Notes: generated by a model from the letters alone, not told the origin. A stretch of 25,538 nucleotides of DNA from a virus (IMGVR_UViG_3300030450_000541:1-25538); one strand, 5' to 3'. Shown: positions 5,966-14,245, numbered from the stretch's first letter. Numbers and translations are program-made.

Positions 5966-7131
5966 AATTCTGCTGAAAAACCTAGTCGAGCAGTAGCGTT
6001 ATTATTAACGCCAAAAACAGCGCCACCTGATGTCAAACTACCATCTAATGTTGCCGATATTTGAGCGTTTGTTTTTCTACCGTTCCAAATAGACCAGTCT
6101 CCATCGACATTTGCACCGCCTCCATTATTAAAAAATCTAAAATAATCTGCTCCACTTACTTGGTAAATAGACGGATTTGCTCTCATCGTAACAGGAAAGA
6201 AATGATGACAATATATAGCTGTAGCAGTGTTCAAAGCTCCTAATCCTATTGGCGAGTTTTCATCGTCTGCCTGCATAAAGAAATACCTCTGACACCTAGC
6301 TAATTCATCACCATACGATCTATGTTCAAAGTCAGTGGCAATGTCTCCTACCTCTAACTGAACGCCTGTCAAATGCCAAGTTGCATCATTTGTTGTGTAC
6401 CAAGTAGTTGTGAAATCTTTTGTTCTATTAGAACTGCTATAAGCTGCCCATGTTTCTTCGACGTTACCTGAATTTGTCCTATCAGTTCCTAAGAAAAGAG
6501 GGAGATATATAGTGAGACCAGATCCATTATTATTATCAATTTGAATATTTGAATTACCTGGTATTTTTTTAGTTACTTTTGTCCATGTATTAGCTGATAA
6601 AGCATAGTTGAAAGACCAAGCTTGACTAGTACCATCCATTGTTCTAAGGAATCCATAGAACGTTTGAGCAACACTTGATTTAACCCAAAAAGAAAGTGTT
6701 AGATAACTTGAAGCTGACGTATAATCCCAACCAGAAGTAGCTAAGTCTTGAGCTTCTATAGAATATTGAGGAATGATATAACCATTTGCATCAGCACCAC
6801 CAGTTTGATTGCCATTTTGTATTTTCCAAGCATTTCTAAATCCTTTTGCCCAAGGTCCAGTATCACTAGAACTTAAAGATTCTTGGGATCTAGTCACGTT
6901 TTCTTCTAGTTGAGAGGAGGTATAATTCCATCTATCTACGGTTGTATAATAATTATTTGATGTATCTGATTGACTGCGTTGAGCCACGATACATGATCCA
7001 TTAATTATCAAATTTCTAAAGCTTCTAGGATTCGTTATATTTGCCGTACACGTTCCATCAGTTGAATTAACAGAGATTGCATCACTTGATGCCCCTGTCC
7101 CTCTGATTGCGTTGACTTTTAATGTGCTCAT
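5962..7131 (-). CDS. Tail fibre protein with jelly-roll carbohydrate-binding-like domain
   Basis: A 389-residue fibre. The N-terminal attachment stem (MSTLKVNAIRGTGASSDAIS) is followed by a hallmark RNLIINGSCIVAQRS segment and a DRWNYTSS motif. A jelly-roll domain (about 100-270) includes SSYLTLSFWVKSSVAQTFYG and WHLTGVQLEVGDIATDFEHR, typical of carbohydrate-binding beta-sandwiches in phage fibres. The conserved ELARCQRYF motif follows, then a C-terminal beta domain. This architecture is common in marine phages and their host-recognition proteins. It is coupled to its upstream neighbour and to its likely small partner downstream by ATGA overlaps. A receptor-binding role is well supported by family knowledge; the ligand is not predictable. 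Confidence 0.85.
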   Translation of the reverse strand: MSTLKVNAIRGTGASSDAISVNSTDGTCTANITNPRSFRNLIINGSCIVAQRSQSDTSNNYYTTVDRWNYTSSQLEENVTRSQESLSSSDTGPWAKGFRNAWKIQNGNQTGGADANGYIIPQYSIEAQDLATSGWDYTSASSYLTLSFWVKSSVAQTFYGFLRTMDGTSQAWSFNYALSANTWTKVTKKIPGNSNIQIDNNNGSGLTIYLPLFLGTDRTNSGNVEETWAAYSSSNRTKDFTTTWYTTNDATWHLTGVQLEVGDIATDFEHRSYGDELARCQRYFFMQADDENSPIGLGALNTATAIYCHHFFPVTMRANPSIYQVSGADYFRFFNNGGGANVDGDWSIWNGRKTNAQISATLDGSLTSGGAVFGVNNNATARLGFSAEL

Positions 7132-7763
7132 GCTGCTACCTCCATAACTGTGATAAAGCTCATGCCTCTTTCATGGCTAGCTGCATCAGAATCATCTGTA
7201 CTTCTATTGACATACCAAGTTTTACTATTTACTGAACAATTCATTTGTACCGTGTATGTAATTTCAGAAGTTGTTGATGGACTATCTAGATAATTACTAA
7301 TGAAAAAATTTGAAGGAGTAGAGGAATTGTCATCCCCAAGATAACTAACAGGGACAACTCCCATACAAGTCGTACGGCTACCGGATGCAGCTCCTTGAAT
7401 AGCGGTGGTAGCACCGCCTACAACTCTTTTAAGTCTATATCTAAAAGCATGATCACCCTCATTTCCTTCTCCCATTCCCATAAACGAGATTAATATTTTA
7501 TTGCTAGCACTTGAAGGTGTAATGGCTACAGTCATATTTGTTATATCATAATAAGATCCGTTTGAAGAAAGAGAAATACTATCAGTAGATGTTGTATCTG
7601 AATTTTGCTTTACTTGAAGAATACAACCTGCTGTTGTATTAGTAAGAATCGTTCCATTTGCATTGCTCGGAACGTATAAAGTTCTGTCAGAAGCAGGGTT
7701 GGATTCTGGAGCCGCAATACTTACGGCATTTCCTGAAGCGTGTTTTAGCTTGATTGAACTCAT
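7128..7763 (-). CDS. Fibre/adhesin-like protein, paralogue of the 7760-8362 gene
   Basis: A 211-residue protein. The N-terminal MSSIKLKHASGNAVSIAAPE-type stem contains DRTLYVPSNANGTILTN. The C-terminal domain begins ILQVKQ and continues with YDITNMTVAITPSSASNKIL and FRYRLKRVVGGATT. The 'QVK...ITPSSASNKILI' pattern is widespread in marine phage virion proteins attached to tails. The upstream gene has the same pattern (IIQVK, ETITLASTSNKLLIS, GMRILVTPSGG), so the two are divergent paralogues. ATGA overlaps link it to both neighbours. Probable receptor-binding or accessory fibre component. Confidence 0.78.
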   Translation of the reverse strand: MSSIKLKHASGNAVSIAAPESNPASDRTLYVPSNANGTILTNTTAGCILQVKQNSDTTSTDSISLSSNGSYYDITNMTVAITPSSASNKILISFMGMGEGNEGDHAFRYRLKRVVGGATTAIQGAASGSRTTCMGVVPVSYLGDDNSSTPSNFFISNYLDSPSTTSEITYTVQMNCSVNSKTWYVNRSTDDSDAASHERGMSFITVMEVAA

Positions 7764-8362
7764 CCTGCTACCTCCTGTAAAAGTAATGTATTGACGCTCG
7801 TATCAGTAAATACTTGAACATTATCACTATTACCACCATACCTTATATACTCAGCTTTAACAGTAAGCTCTGCTGTACTTGAGGGAGAATATAATGCCTG
7901 ATGATGATCAGCAGTTGCTTTCCAGTCATCATCTGTTCTATAAGCCCAATAATCGTTTTGTATTGCTGTTCCTGATGAACCGCCTGAGGGTGTAACAAGA
8001 ATCCTCATGCCATATCTTTGCTCATTTCCACCGTCTAAGTAAGGACTTATACTAGCCGAAATTAATAATTTATTGCTGGTACTGGCTAACGTAATTGTTT
8101 CCGATAAACCAATATCAGACCAAGACGTATTATTGTCATTTAAAGCACTTCCTAATACAGCCATTTTTACTTGAATAATATGCCCCGTAGAACTTAAACC
8201 GTTGTTGTCAATAACTGCCCGTTGTGTTCCACCTGTTGAGAATTTAATTGCGTCCGCAGTATAAAAAATTCCACTATTTGAATCTGAACCGCGAATTGAC
8301 GGACTACCAGCGCTTGCATCAACGCTTGCAATTCCTGATGAACCTGAAATTGTGACTGCCAT
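7760..8362 (-). CDS. Fibre/adhesin-like protein, paralogue of the 7128-7763 gene
   Basis: A 200-residue protein. The N-terminal stem (MAVTISGSSGIASVDASAG, then FYTADAIKFSTGGTQRAVID) is the repetitive beta-stem used in marine phage fibres, where the genome or gene-product tag changes but 'GG.QR..I....G' recurs. The C-terminal domain follows GHIIQVKMAV and shares the STSNKLLISA core with its neighbour. No Shine-Dalgarno sequence is obvious before the ATG. A 35-base gap upstream holds a motif pair shared with the 5729-5770 gap. Likely part of the host-recognition fibre array. Confidence 0.78.
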   Translation of the reverse strand: MAVTISGSSGIASVDASAGSPSIRGSDSNSGIFYTADAIKFSTGGTQRAVIDNNGLSSTGHIIQVKMAVLGSALNDNNTSWSDIGLSETITLASTSNKLLISASISPYLDGGNEQRYGMRILVTPSGGSSGTAIQNDYWAYRTDDDWKATADHHQALYSPSSTAELTVKAEYIRYGGNSDNVQVFTDTSVNTLLLQEVAG

Positions 8363-8368
8363 GTTTAA

Positions 8369-8387
8369 AGTTTAGCGTGCTATGTCG
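8369..8387 (-). promoter_or_regulatory. Gap motif pair shared with 5730-5768
   Basis: In the 35-base gap before the 7760-8362 gene, CGACATAGCA (8387-8378) is followed immediately by CGCTAAACT (8377-8369) on the minus strand. Both words occur exactly in the gap at 5729-5770, in the opposite order. Possible regulatory element or module-junction sequence. Confidence 0.35.
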
Positions 8388-8397
8388 AGGTAGCAAA

Positions 8398-9024
8398 TTA
8401 CATAATGGTCCATGCACTAGTAGCAGGGATTGTTACCGTCACCCCGCTATTAATTACGATTCCATCAGGGCCGCCAAAACTACCAACACCACGCGCAGCC
8501 GTCAAAGTGTAGCTATGCGTAATCGTTGCTTGATTCTCCCAGAAAACAGCATTGTCACCGCCATCACCACCGGTTGCACCTGTTCCACTTCCTACCTCTT
8601 CCCAAGATCCATTTTTATAAGCTTCTACTTCATGTTCTGTACTGTTATATCTTAAATCTCCATTAGTAGGACTGCCCGGTCTTTGGGCGGTTGTACCTGA
8701 TGGCAACTGGATCGAACCAGTAGAATTAAATATTACTTCCCCGGTAAATGTACAGCCGGCTAATAATGCAAGACCTAAATTTGCTGTATTTAATGCGCCG
8801 ATTTCATACCAAGTTGTATTACTAGAAGCATCCCTAATCTTTAATTTGTTATTTGTAGTATCAGCCCATAATTGATAAGCGTGAGTCGTTGCCGCCGTTG
8901 GCTGAGAGGTTCCACTACTTAAAGACGCTAAAGCTTGTAAAGCACCTTGAATATCAGTCCTGACGTTTTGCCCTGAATCATTATCAATTACAAAATCATT
9001 TTGTGAAATTTGCCCGTCCTCAAT
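8398..9024 (-). CDS. Tail fibre protein lacking a standard start codon
   Basis: From 9030 to the TAA at 8398 the frame is open and clearly coding. It begins RIEDGQISQNDFVIDNDSG, a well-known fibre N-terminus in marine phages; continues through HAYQLWADTTNNKLKIRD, LPSGTTAQRPGSPTNGDLRY and a Gly linker; and ends in an INSGVTVTIPATSAWTIM domain like that of the 3128-3454 protein. Yet no ATG, GTG or TTG occurs in frame upstream of 8706, which would cut off the first third. The coordinates use the ATT at 9024 (208 residues); a second ATT at 9009 has a good GAGGA seven bases before it. Alternatively, one excess A in the AAAA run near 9027-9030 hides a GTG start overlapping the end of the J gene (MSKLERIEDG). 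Confidence 0.75.
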   Translation of the reverse strand: MEDGQISQNDFVIDNDSGQNVRTDIQGALQALASLSSGTSQPTAATTHAYQLWADTTNNKLKIRDASSNTTWYEIGALNTANLGLALLAGCTFTGEVIFNSTGSIQLPSGTTAQRPGSPTNGDLRYNSTEHEVEAYKNGSWEEVGSGTGATGGDGGDNAVFWENQATITHSYTLTAARGVGSFGGPDGIVINSGVTVTIPATSAWTIM

Positions 9025-9035
9025 TCTTTTCTAGT

Positions 9036-12000
9036 TTAGACACTCCGCCCATACCCCACGGCCTGCCAAGTAAAGTTTCTATCGACATTACTTCCGTTTG
9101 ACGCTTTAAAGGTCACGGTGAATTGACTACCTGTAACCGTTCCCATTTCGATGTAGTCACCCGTTGCCTGATTATGCGGGATTAACGTAATACTAGGAAG
9201 ATAAGCACTTGCCCCACCTAATGAACTTGTGCCCGTCCAAAAGCTTTTATTGAAAGTTATAGTTTTAGCCGATGTACCACTTGCAACAACTCCTACGCTT
9301 TGTTCTGTTCTTTGTTCCAGCTCGGCAACATATCCAAGTTCATCAATCAGGATATTTTCCGTTGTATCTGCACTTGTTAGATCAGTTTTAAATTGAAAAC
9401 CTCGACCGGTAAAGATTCCATTTTTTAACGACGTCCAATCTCCCCAAGTAGGAGAACTTGAAGGGTTATCATTTGTTGTCCTAACACTTAAAGAAGCGTT
9501 TACATTATCAACTATGTCACCATCCCAATCAGAACGAGCATCTACATCAGGCCAAACATCAACTAAATCACTTGGTCTTATTGCTCTAGTAACAAAACGT
9601 CTTTGAAGATCTAAAGCAAAAACACCCTCTAAATCTAAAACAGATGCAAAAGTATATGATCCTGAACTATTAATATTACTACCGCTAGATGTTAATTTTA
9701 GAGCATCTAAAGATGCGTCATATTCTGTATTTGTTTTGCTACCAGAAAACGGCGTTGGGCTAATTGTATCTTCTCGTTGTGTCTTAACAACTAAAGTTTC
9801 ACCTGTTTGAGATACATTTAAAATTATTATGCTTGCTTCTGTTGTACTAAATCTACCGCCATCATCTGCAAACTTAACTAATATTTCACCGGGTAATTTT
9901 GGTATTATTGCCTCTGTAGAATTACCAGCTATAGCATTAATTAGATCAACTGAATTAGACCATGTTGCAGAGCCATTAGTTAAAGAACTTGATCTAATAT
10001 GTACTTTACCGCCATGTAATACGTCGGCTTCTGTTGATTGCGTCCATGATAAACGACCTGAGTTCAAATTAATACTTTCAAAAGATAAACCTGAAACATT
10101 GGCAGGTTTAGCAGTTTTACCAACTGCGTTTAAAGTTAACTCAGCAGGTATAGCCGATGGTCGTAATGCTGCATTATATGAAAACACCCTTATCTCATAA
10201 ACGCCGGAAGTAGAACCTAAAATTTCATAATCAGAACTAGTGATAGTTTCTTGAATATAATTACCGTTATCTTTACGCCATTGAATCCGGTATTGAGTTA
10301 CCCGATTTTGTGGGGTCCAACTAACTAATATTTTTACCTTAGCTTGATTATTTTCTACATAAATCGTTTCAACAGCACTTAAATTACTAGGAGCTGAAAC
10401 AGGATCAGCTAACGTTGATATTTTTCTTGTACTTAATGGCGCCCCGGTTTCAACATAATTAAACTTAGTTGCGTTATATGTAACCGCTGAAATTGTATAT
10501 AGTTCCTGATCTTCTGCAATACTTACAACGCGCCATTGACTTGTCAAAGTTGTATCATTTTCAAGAATCCAAACTGAATTACTATTGGGCGCACTTGAAA
10601 ACGCAGAAGAAACCGTAATTACAGCGCCACTAATACCGGAAACATCTCTTTGTTCAATCGTCCCATCGGAAAGAATTACAGAAAGTTTAGGGTTGTTTGT
10701 ATTATCTAAATCTGTTTGATCTTCATTATCAACAGTAACTGTAGTTGTAGTAGCTGATTGAATTAAGCCGCCTTTTCTTAAACCACTCCTGACAGGATCA
10801 GCAACATCTATTACATCCCCCGGCGCGATCATTACACCCGCTTCTATTGTCGTTGTAAAGCTAACTACTTCCCCTTCGTTGAAAAGCGTGTAAAGCATCC
10901 ACCGCCCTAATCTATTAGCTTCCCCCCGTGAAGTACACCCCCAAGCTTTCACATTCTTCTGAACAATTCCATACTTTGCTTGATAATTAGCATCTGATAC
11001 CTCTTCCCAGTCTATGCTTTGAGTTTCATTATCAAAGTAGCTAACGTTAATTTGTGTTGCCCTTGTTCTAATAGATGAGCCTGAGTATGTAAAACCCCCA
11101 TCTGCTGTATTAGCCAAAGTAAACAAATAAGATGAATCTTTAGGTGCATCTTGACTAATTGTTATTCCTCCATTTGACCAGTAGGGCATACAACGCATAA
11201 CCCCACAAATTTGATTAACTAATTTATATGCGTCGTGTTGTTGTTGTATTGATACATTTAATGTAAACCTCGCGTGAGTTGTTCCATTACCTGACATATC
11301 ATCTATCTGCTCATTATTATAAACTGAGACAGAATAGAAGGTATATTTATCAATTTGTGATTCTGTTAAATGAGAACCAAACCCATATCTTTCATTGATT
11401 AATAAATCATACAACGCCCACGCCGGACACGTACAAGCTACTTTAGTTGCTGAAAATGTACCGTCCCAAGATCCGCTAAAACTTAAACTTCCATCAGCTC
11501 TAACACTTGCATTACTTGGTATTTTTATTAATGTCCCGCGTAAACGAAACATCCGGGCGGGCACTTGTTTAAATTGCTCAGCATCAAATCTCAAAGCGCA
11601 ATGAGCCGTATTTAAGTAAGGTTTTTGATCATATATTATTTCTGTCCAACTCATCCAATTAAACTTATCAAATAACTTACTAGGATCAGAAGCGTTCGCG
11701 GTATTCCTTATAACTCTTACATTGATAGGAAACGCACCGTTTAGATCTATTTTGTAATCTCTAAAATAAGCATCTGTGCTTCTACCGCTAACAGTATCAG
11801 TAATAATTGTTGAATAGCTTCCGCCGTTATATTGAATTTGAATACTTAACGAAACAGAAGTACCATCAATCTCGCCATCATCTTTATATTTTTGCAGTCT
11901 AGGAAATGCAACTGTAACCCTTACAGCATTAATATTAGTATTAGTAATTGTCCTTGTTATTGGCGCCCCGTTCGTAACTTCCGCCGGTAATAGATCAGTT

Positions 12001-12347
12001 TTCTCAGTTGTAATATCATTTATTCCAGCAATATATGTTTGATTAGATTTACCAAATCTAGGTTCAAAATCTACGCCCCTAAAGTTATAATCACTATCTT
12101 GAACATTAGAAATATTTGCTGAGCTGTTTAATATCTGTGTCCCGTTTAAATAAATATCTTTTAAGGCAGCTAAATTATAATTTGCTGTCCCTTGCGTATA
12201 ACCTCCATCAATAGCCGACGGGAAGCCCGCTAATTCACCTTCTGCTAATGCTTCAACGTATGTAGCAAATTGTTTACTAGCTAAAACGCTTGACGGCAAA
12301 GCCGGATCAGTAAGCCTAGTTGATTCGTTAAATTGTTCTATTGGCAT
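9036..12347 (-). CDS. J: Tail tip host-specificity protein, gpJ homologue
   Basis: At 1103 residues it is close to lambda gpJ in length and sits directly after the I homologue with a TAATG overlap. The N-terminal third has the central-tail-hub pattern (DIYLNGTQILN, YNFRGVDFEPRFG). The middle carries the signature region of tail-tip J proteins: FRLRGTLIKIPSN, then ALYDLLINERYGFGSHL and MRCMPYWSNGGITISQD, with VSFTTTIEAGVMIAPGDVI beyond. Two fibronectin type III domains follow at about 650-740 and 746-830. The C-terminal part (about 860-1103) is variable beta structure and probably the receptor-facing tip. Known role of the family: it caps the tail tip and contacts the host receptor. The low similarity expected at the C-terminus prevents receptor prediction. 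Confidence 0.93.
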   Translation of the reverse strand: MPIEQFNESTRLTDPALPSSVLASKQFATYVEALAEGELAGFPSAIDGGYTQGTANYNLAALKDIYLNGTQILNSSANISNVQDSDYNFRGVDFEPRFGKSNQTYIAGINDITTEKTDLLPAEVTNGAPITRTITNTNINAVRVTVAFPRLQKYKDDGEIDGTSVSLSIQIQYNGGSYSTIITDTVSGRSTDAYFRDYKIDLNGAFPINVRVIRNTANASDPSKLFDKFNWMSWTEIIYDQKPYLNTAHCALRFDAEQFKQVPARMFRLRGTLIKIPSNASVRADGSLSFSGSWDGTFSATKVACTCPAWALYDLLINERYGFGSHLTESQIDKYTFYSVSVYNNEQIDDMSGNGTTHARFTLNVSIQQQHDAYKLVNQICGVMRCMPYWSNGGITISQDAPKDSSYLFTLANTADGGFTYSGSSIRTRATQINVSYFDNETQSIDWEEVSDANYQAKYGIVQKNVKAWGCTSRGEANRLGRWMLYTLFNEGEVVSFTTTIEAGVMIAPGDVIDVADPVRSGLRKGGLIQSATTTTVTVDNEDQTDLDNTNNPKLSVILSDGTIEQRDVSGISGAVITVSSAFSSAPNSNSVWILENDTTLTSQWRVVSIAEDQELYTISAVTYNATKFNYVETGAPLSTRKISTLADPVSAPSNLSAVETIYVENNQAKVKILVSWTPQNRVTQYRIQWRKDNGNYIQETITSSDYEILGSTSGVYEIRVFSYNAALRPSAIPAELTLNAVGKTAKPANVSGLSFESINLNSGRLSWTQSTEADVLHGGKVHIRSSSLTNGSATWSNSVDLINAIAGNSTEAIIPKLPGEILVKFADDGGRFSTTEASIIILNVSQTGETLVVKTQREDTISPTPFSGSKTNTEYDASLDALKLTSSGSNINSSGSYTFASVLDLEGVFALDLQRRFVTRAIRPSDLVDVWPDVDARSDWDGDIVDNVNASLSVRTTNDNPSSSPTWGDWTSLKNGIFTGRGFQFKTDLTSADTTENILIDELGYVAELEQRTEQSVGVVASGTSAKTITFNKSFWTGTSSLGGASAYLPSITLIPHNQATGDYIEMGTVTGSQFTVTFKASNGSNVDRNFTWQAVGYGRSV

Positions 12348-12979
12348 TAGGCAGTCCCGTCAACTTGAACTGTATCTATTTGATTTGAAATAGTAACGCT
12401 TCCTGAAAATATTTCGTAGCCATAGCAAACTTTCAACGGAACGCCCGCCCGTGTTACGTTTTGAATCCCGCTAAATGAATAGTTGCTTTGCGGGTCCATT
12501 TCACTACCAGTAGACGGAACAGGTTGATCAGGTGCCAATAATTCAGATACGCCGCCTAATGCTAAAGAAAGTCCAACAACTGCAACAATCTTACTTACTG
12601 CAATAGCAGAAGTTATCCCAAATGTTCCAACGTACATACCCGCAAAAGCTGGAGCTGCAACAATTAAAGCCGCACCAACAACAATTCTAACAATCGGGTT
12701 TTTAAAGATCCTTTTGATAAAACCAAAAATATTTCCAGCAACAACAGGAACAATAGTTATCTCTCTACCGATTGGATAATTTAACTCTTCATGCCCAATA
12801 GAAAACCCATCGCATTTAATACTGTAAAACTGACTTGCAATATGTTTTTTTAAATGGGGCCAATTAGCAATAAGAAATTTTCCTACTTCCGCCGCTGAAT
12901 GAACGTCAGCAAAATAGACACCATCTTTCCAACCTAAAAGCTTTTTTAACCTCCCGTAAACTTTGATTTTTGTGAGCAT
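12347..12979 (-). CDS. I: Tail tip assembly protein, gpI homologue
   Basis: A 210-residue protein matching the lambda tail assembly protein I layout. An N-terminal ubiquitin-like region (MLTKIKVYGRLKKLLG, then VHSAAEVGKFLIANWP and REITIVPVVAG) is followed by hydrophobic Gly/Ala helices (VRIVVGAALIVAAPAFAG and ITSAIAVSKIVAVVGLSLALGG) and a C-terminal NYSFSGIQNVTRAGVPLKVCYG motif. That last motif ('N..Q.G..vPi.YG') is typical of this family and its J partner. In lambda, I is needed for tail-tip assembly but is not retained in the virion. It lies between K and J as in lambda, and its stop overlaps the J start (TAATG). Confidence 0.9.
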   Translation of the reverse strand: MLTKIKVYGRLKKLLGWKDGVYFADVHSAAEVGKFLIANWPHLKKHIASQFYSIKCDGFSIGHEELNYPIGREITIVPVVAGNIFGFIKRIFKNPIVRIVVGAALIVAAPAFAGMYVGTFGITSAIAVSKIVAVVGLSLALGGVSELLAPDQPVPSTGSEMDPQSNYSFSGIQNVTRAGVPLKVCYGYEIFSGSVTISNQIDTVQVDGTA

Positions 12980-13006
12980 TGTATTCAGTCGTTCCTTAGT
13001 CTTAGT

Positions 13007-13336
13007 TTAACTCGAAGGTTTTATACAATCCCAACTTTCAGATTCAGGGTTGACGATATAAAAAGGCAGATCAACATGATTACAACTTTCAATATCAGTT
13101 TGACTTGCATTAGGTAAAACACCTTGACCGGGGTGTGAATGAAATACAGCAACGGGTTCCCCTTGATCCTCCGCCTCAATCCAAGAATCAGGACAAATTA
13201 AAAATTCTTGTTCAGGCTCTTCTGATAAATTTTTACAAGCAATATAGGTTTCTACACCATCAACCAAACAAACAAGGCCGCAAACTTCTTTACTCGATGT
13301 TTTGGCATGAGCTAATGCCGCTTCTTCCCAACTCAT
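13007..13336 (-). CDS. K: JAMM-domain tail tip protein, reduced gpK homologue
   Basis: A 109-residue JAMM/MPN metalloprotease-fold protein. Visible residues: Glu17 in SKEVCGLV, His66 and His68 in FHSHPG, Ser78 and Asp81 in ASQTD, the set that binds zinc in this family. The spacing from HxH to Ser is nine residues instead of the usual seven. Lambda gpK has this domain plus a C-terminal NlpC/P60 peptidoglycan hydrolase domain of similar size; that half is absent here, and no neighbour supplies it. The start overlaps the L stop (ATGA). In lambda-like phages K acts in tail-tip assembly; here only the N-terminal function can be retained. Confidence 0.85.
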   Translation of the reverse strand: MSWEEAALAHAKTSSKEVCGLVCLVDGVETYIACKNLSEEPEQEFLICPDSWIEAEDQGEPVAVFHSHPGQGVLPNASQTDIESCNHVDLPFYIVNPESESWDCIKPSS

Positions 13337-13908
13337 GAAACGAAAGTACCAACACCGGGGAACTCTGCCCTAGTGATCAAACGCTTAGGTGCTTTAGGCC
13401 CATAATTAAGATCTAATGCGCTTGCTAATTCCCATTCAACATAATCTCTATTTTCTGTTACTTTACGATCTAAAAAATATATCTCTTGCGGCATTTCATT
13501 ATTTGCAGGCGTTCCAAAAGGGTTAACACCATCAGGCCAATTAGCCGCGTCAAGGTAACAAGCGCACGTTCTAATTCTTACTAATTTACTGCCACAAAGA
13601 TCAATAAAAGGCGTAACAGCGTTGGCGTCTAACATCATTGCTGTCATTGTCCCAAATAAATTACTGACCTTTAAAGATGGGCGAGGCAACGCCCCTTTGC
13701 CTGTTCGTTCATAACCGGTACTTTCTATTGGCATTCTTTGATAGCTTTGACCCTGCCAAATAATTTCATTGTTGTTATTTGGTGCGCTGCCATTATGAAA
13801 TCTTGTCGTGTCGCTGTTTCCGTGAAGCGTAGAATCAAGCGTTAAAGTGAACAGCTCAATAATTGCGCTAGGGCTAATTTTTTGTAATTCGCTTACAGGA
13901 ACAGCCAT
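13333..13908 (-). CDS. L: Minor tail protein, gpL homologue without the C-terminal Fe-S domain
   Basis: A 191-residue protein with the L-family pattern: ISPSAIIELFTLTLD at the start, NEIIWQGQSYQRMPIESTGYE, PRPSLKVSN, and QEIYFLDRKVTENRDYVEWELASALDL (shown in part). Lambda gpL is longer and carries a C-terminal domain with four Cys that bind a [4Fe-4S] cluster; here the chain ends at LITRAEFPGVGTFVS with no Cys after residue 117 (Cys at 105, 115 and 117 only). It is coupled to M (TAATG) and to K (ATGA). Role in lambda: tail-tip assembly between M and K. Confidence 0.9.
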   Translation of the reverse strand: MAVPVSELQKISPSAIIELFTLTLDSTLHGNSDTTRFHNGSAPNNNNEIIWQGQSYQRMPIESTGYERTGKGALPRPSLKVSNLFGTMTAMMLDANAVTPFIDLCGSKLVRIRTCACYLDAANWPDGVNPFGTPANNEMPQEIYFLDRKVTENRDYVEWELASALDLNYGPKAPKRLITRAEFPGVGTFVS

Positions 13909-14243
13909 TAAGGTTCGAAGACTTGTCTAAATGTTGTATTAATTGTTGTTCGACCAAACACAGCAATTTCAACCGACCAATCAGAACAAACCCATTTACC
14001 GGCGCTACCTCTAGGAGGTGTCCAATCAAATGATTCAGTGCCTTTTCTAGCTTCTAAGAAAGTAATAATGTTATCTCTTTCTGTATCATCACGATTAGCA
14101 AAAGAAAGGTTCCATGATTTCGGATCTCTTTGCAGGCCGAATTGTAAACGCTTTTCATAGCCTTCATTAAAGGAAACGGTACGAACAGCAGGGGCGCTGT
14201 TTTCTGTTGCTGTATAACTTGGGGTGTAGGAAAAGGTTGCCAT
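13908..14243 (-). CDS. M: Minor tail protein, gpM homologue
   Basis: A 111-residue protein with the full gpM-type pattern: FSYTPSYTATENSAPAVRTV, then FNEGYEKRLQFGLQRDPKSW, ANRDDTERDNIITFLEARKG, the aromatic FDWTPP motif, WVCSDWSVE and a TTFRQVFEP end. Length equals lambda gpM to within a few residues. It follows the tape measure by two bases and overlaps L by one base, as in lambda. In lambda, M is part of the tail tip between the tape measure C-terminus and L. Confidence 0.92.
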   Translation of the reverse strand: MATFSYTPSYTATENSAPAVRTVSFNEGYEKRLQFGLQRDPKSWNLSFANRDDTERDNIITFLEARKGTESFDWTPPRGSAGKWVCSDWSVEIAVFGRTTINTTFRQVFEP

Positions 14244-14245
14244 AA

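Noticed and set aside
8377-8655. Plus-strand 92-codon frame opposite the fibre gene at 8398-9024
   Set aside because: Cys/Arg-rich and unrelated to phage proteins; the minus strand encodes the VTVTI fibre domain here.
9829-10200. Plus-strand 123-codon frame inside the J gene
   Set aside because: No start context or domain; J is clearly coding across this region with FN3 domains.
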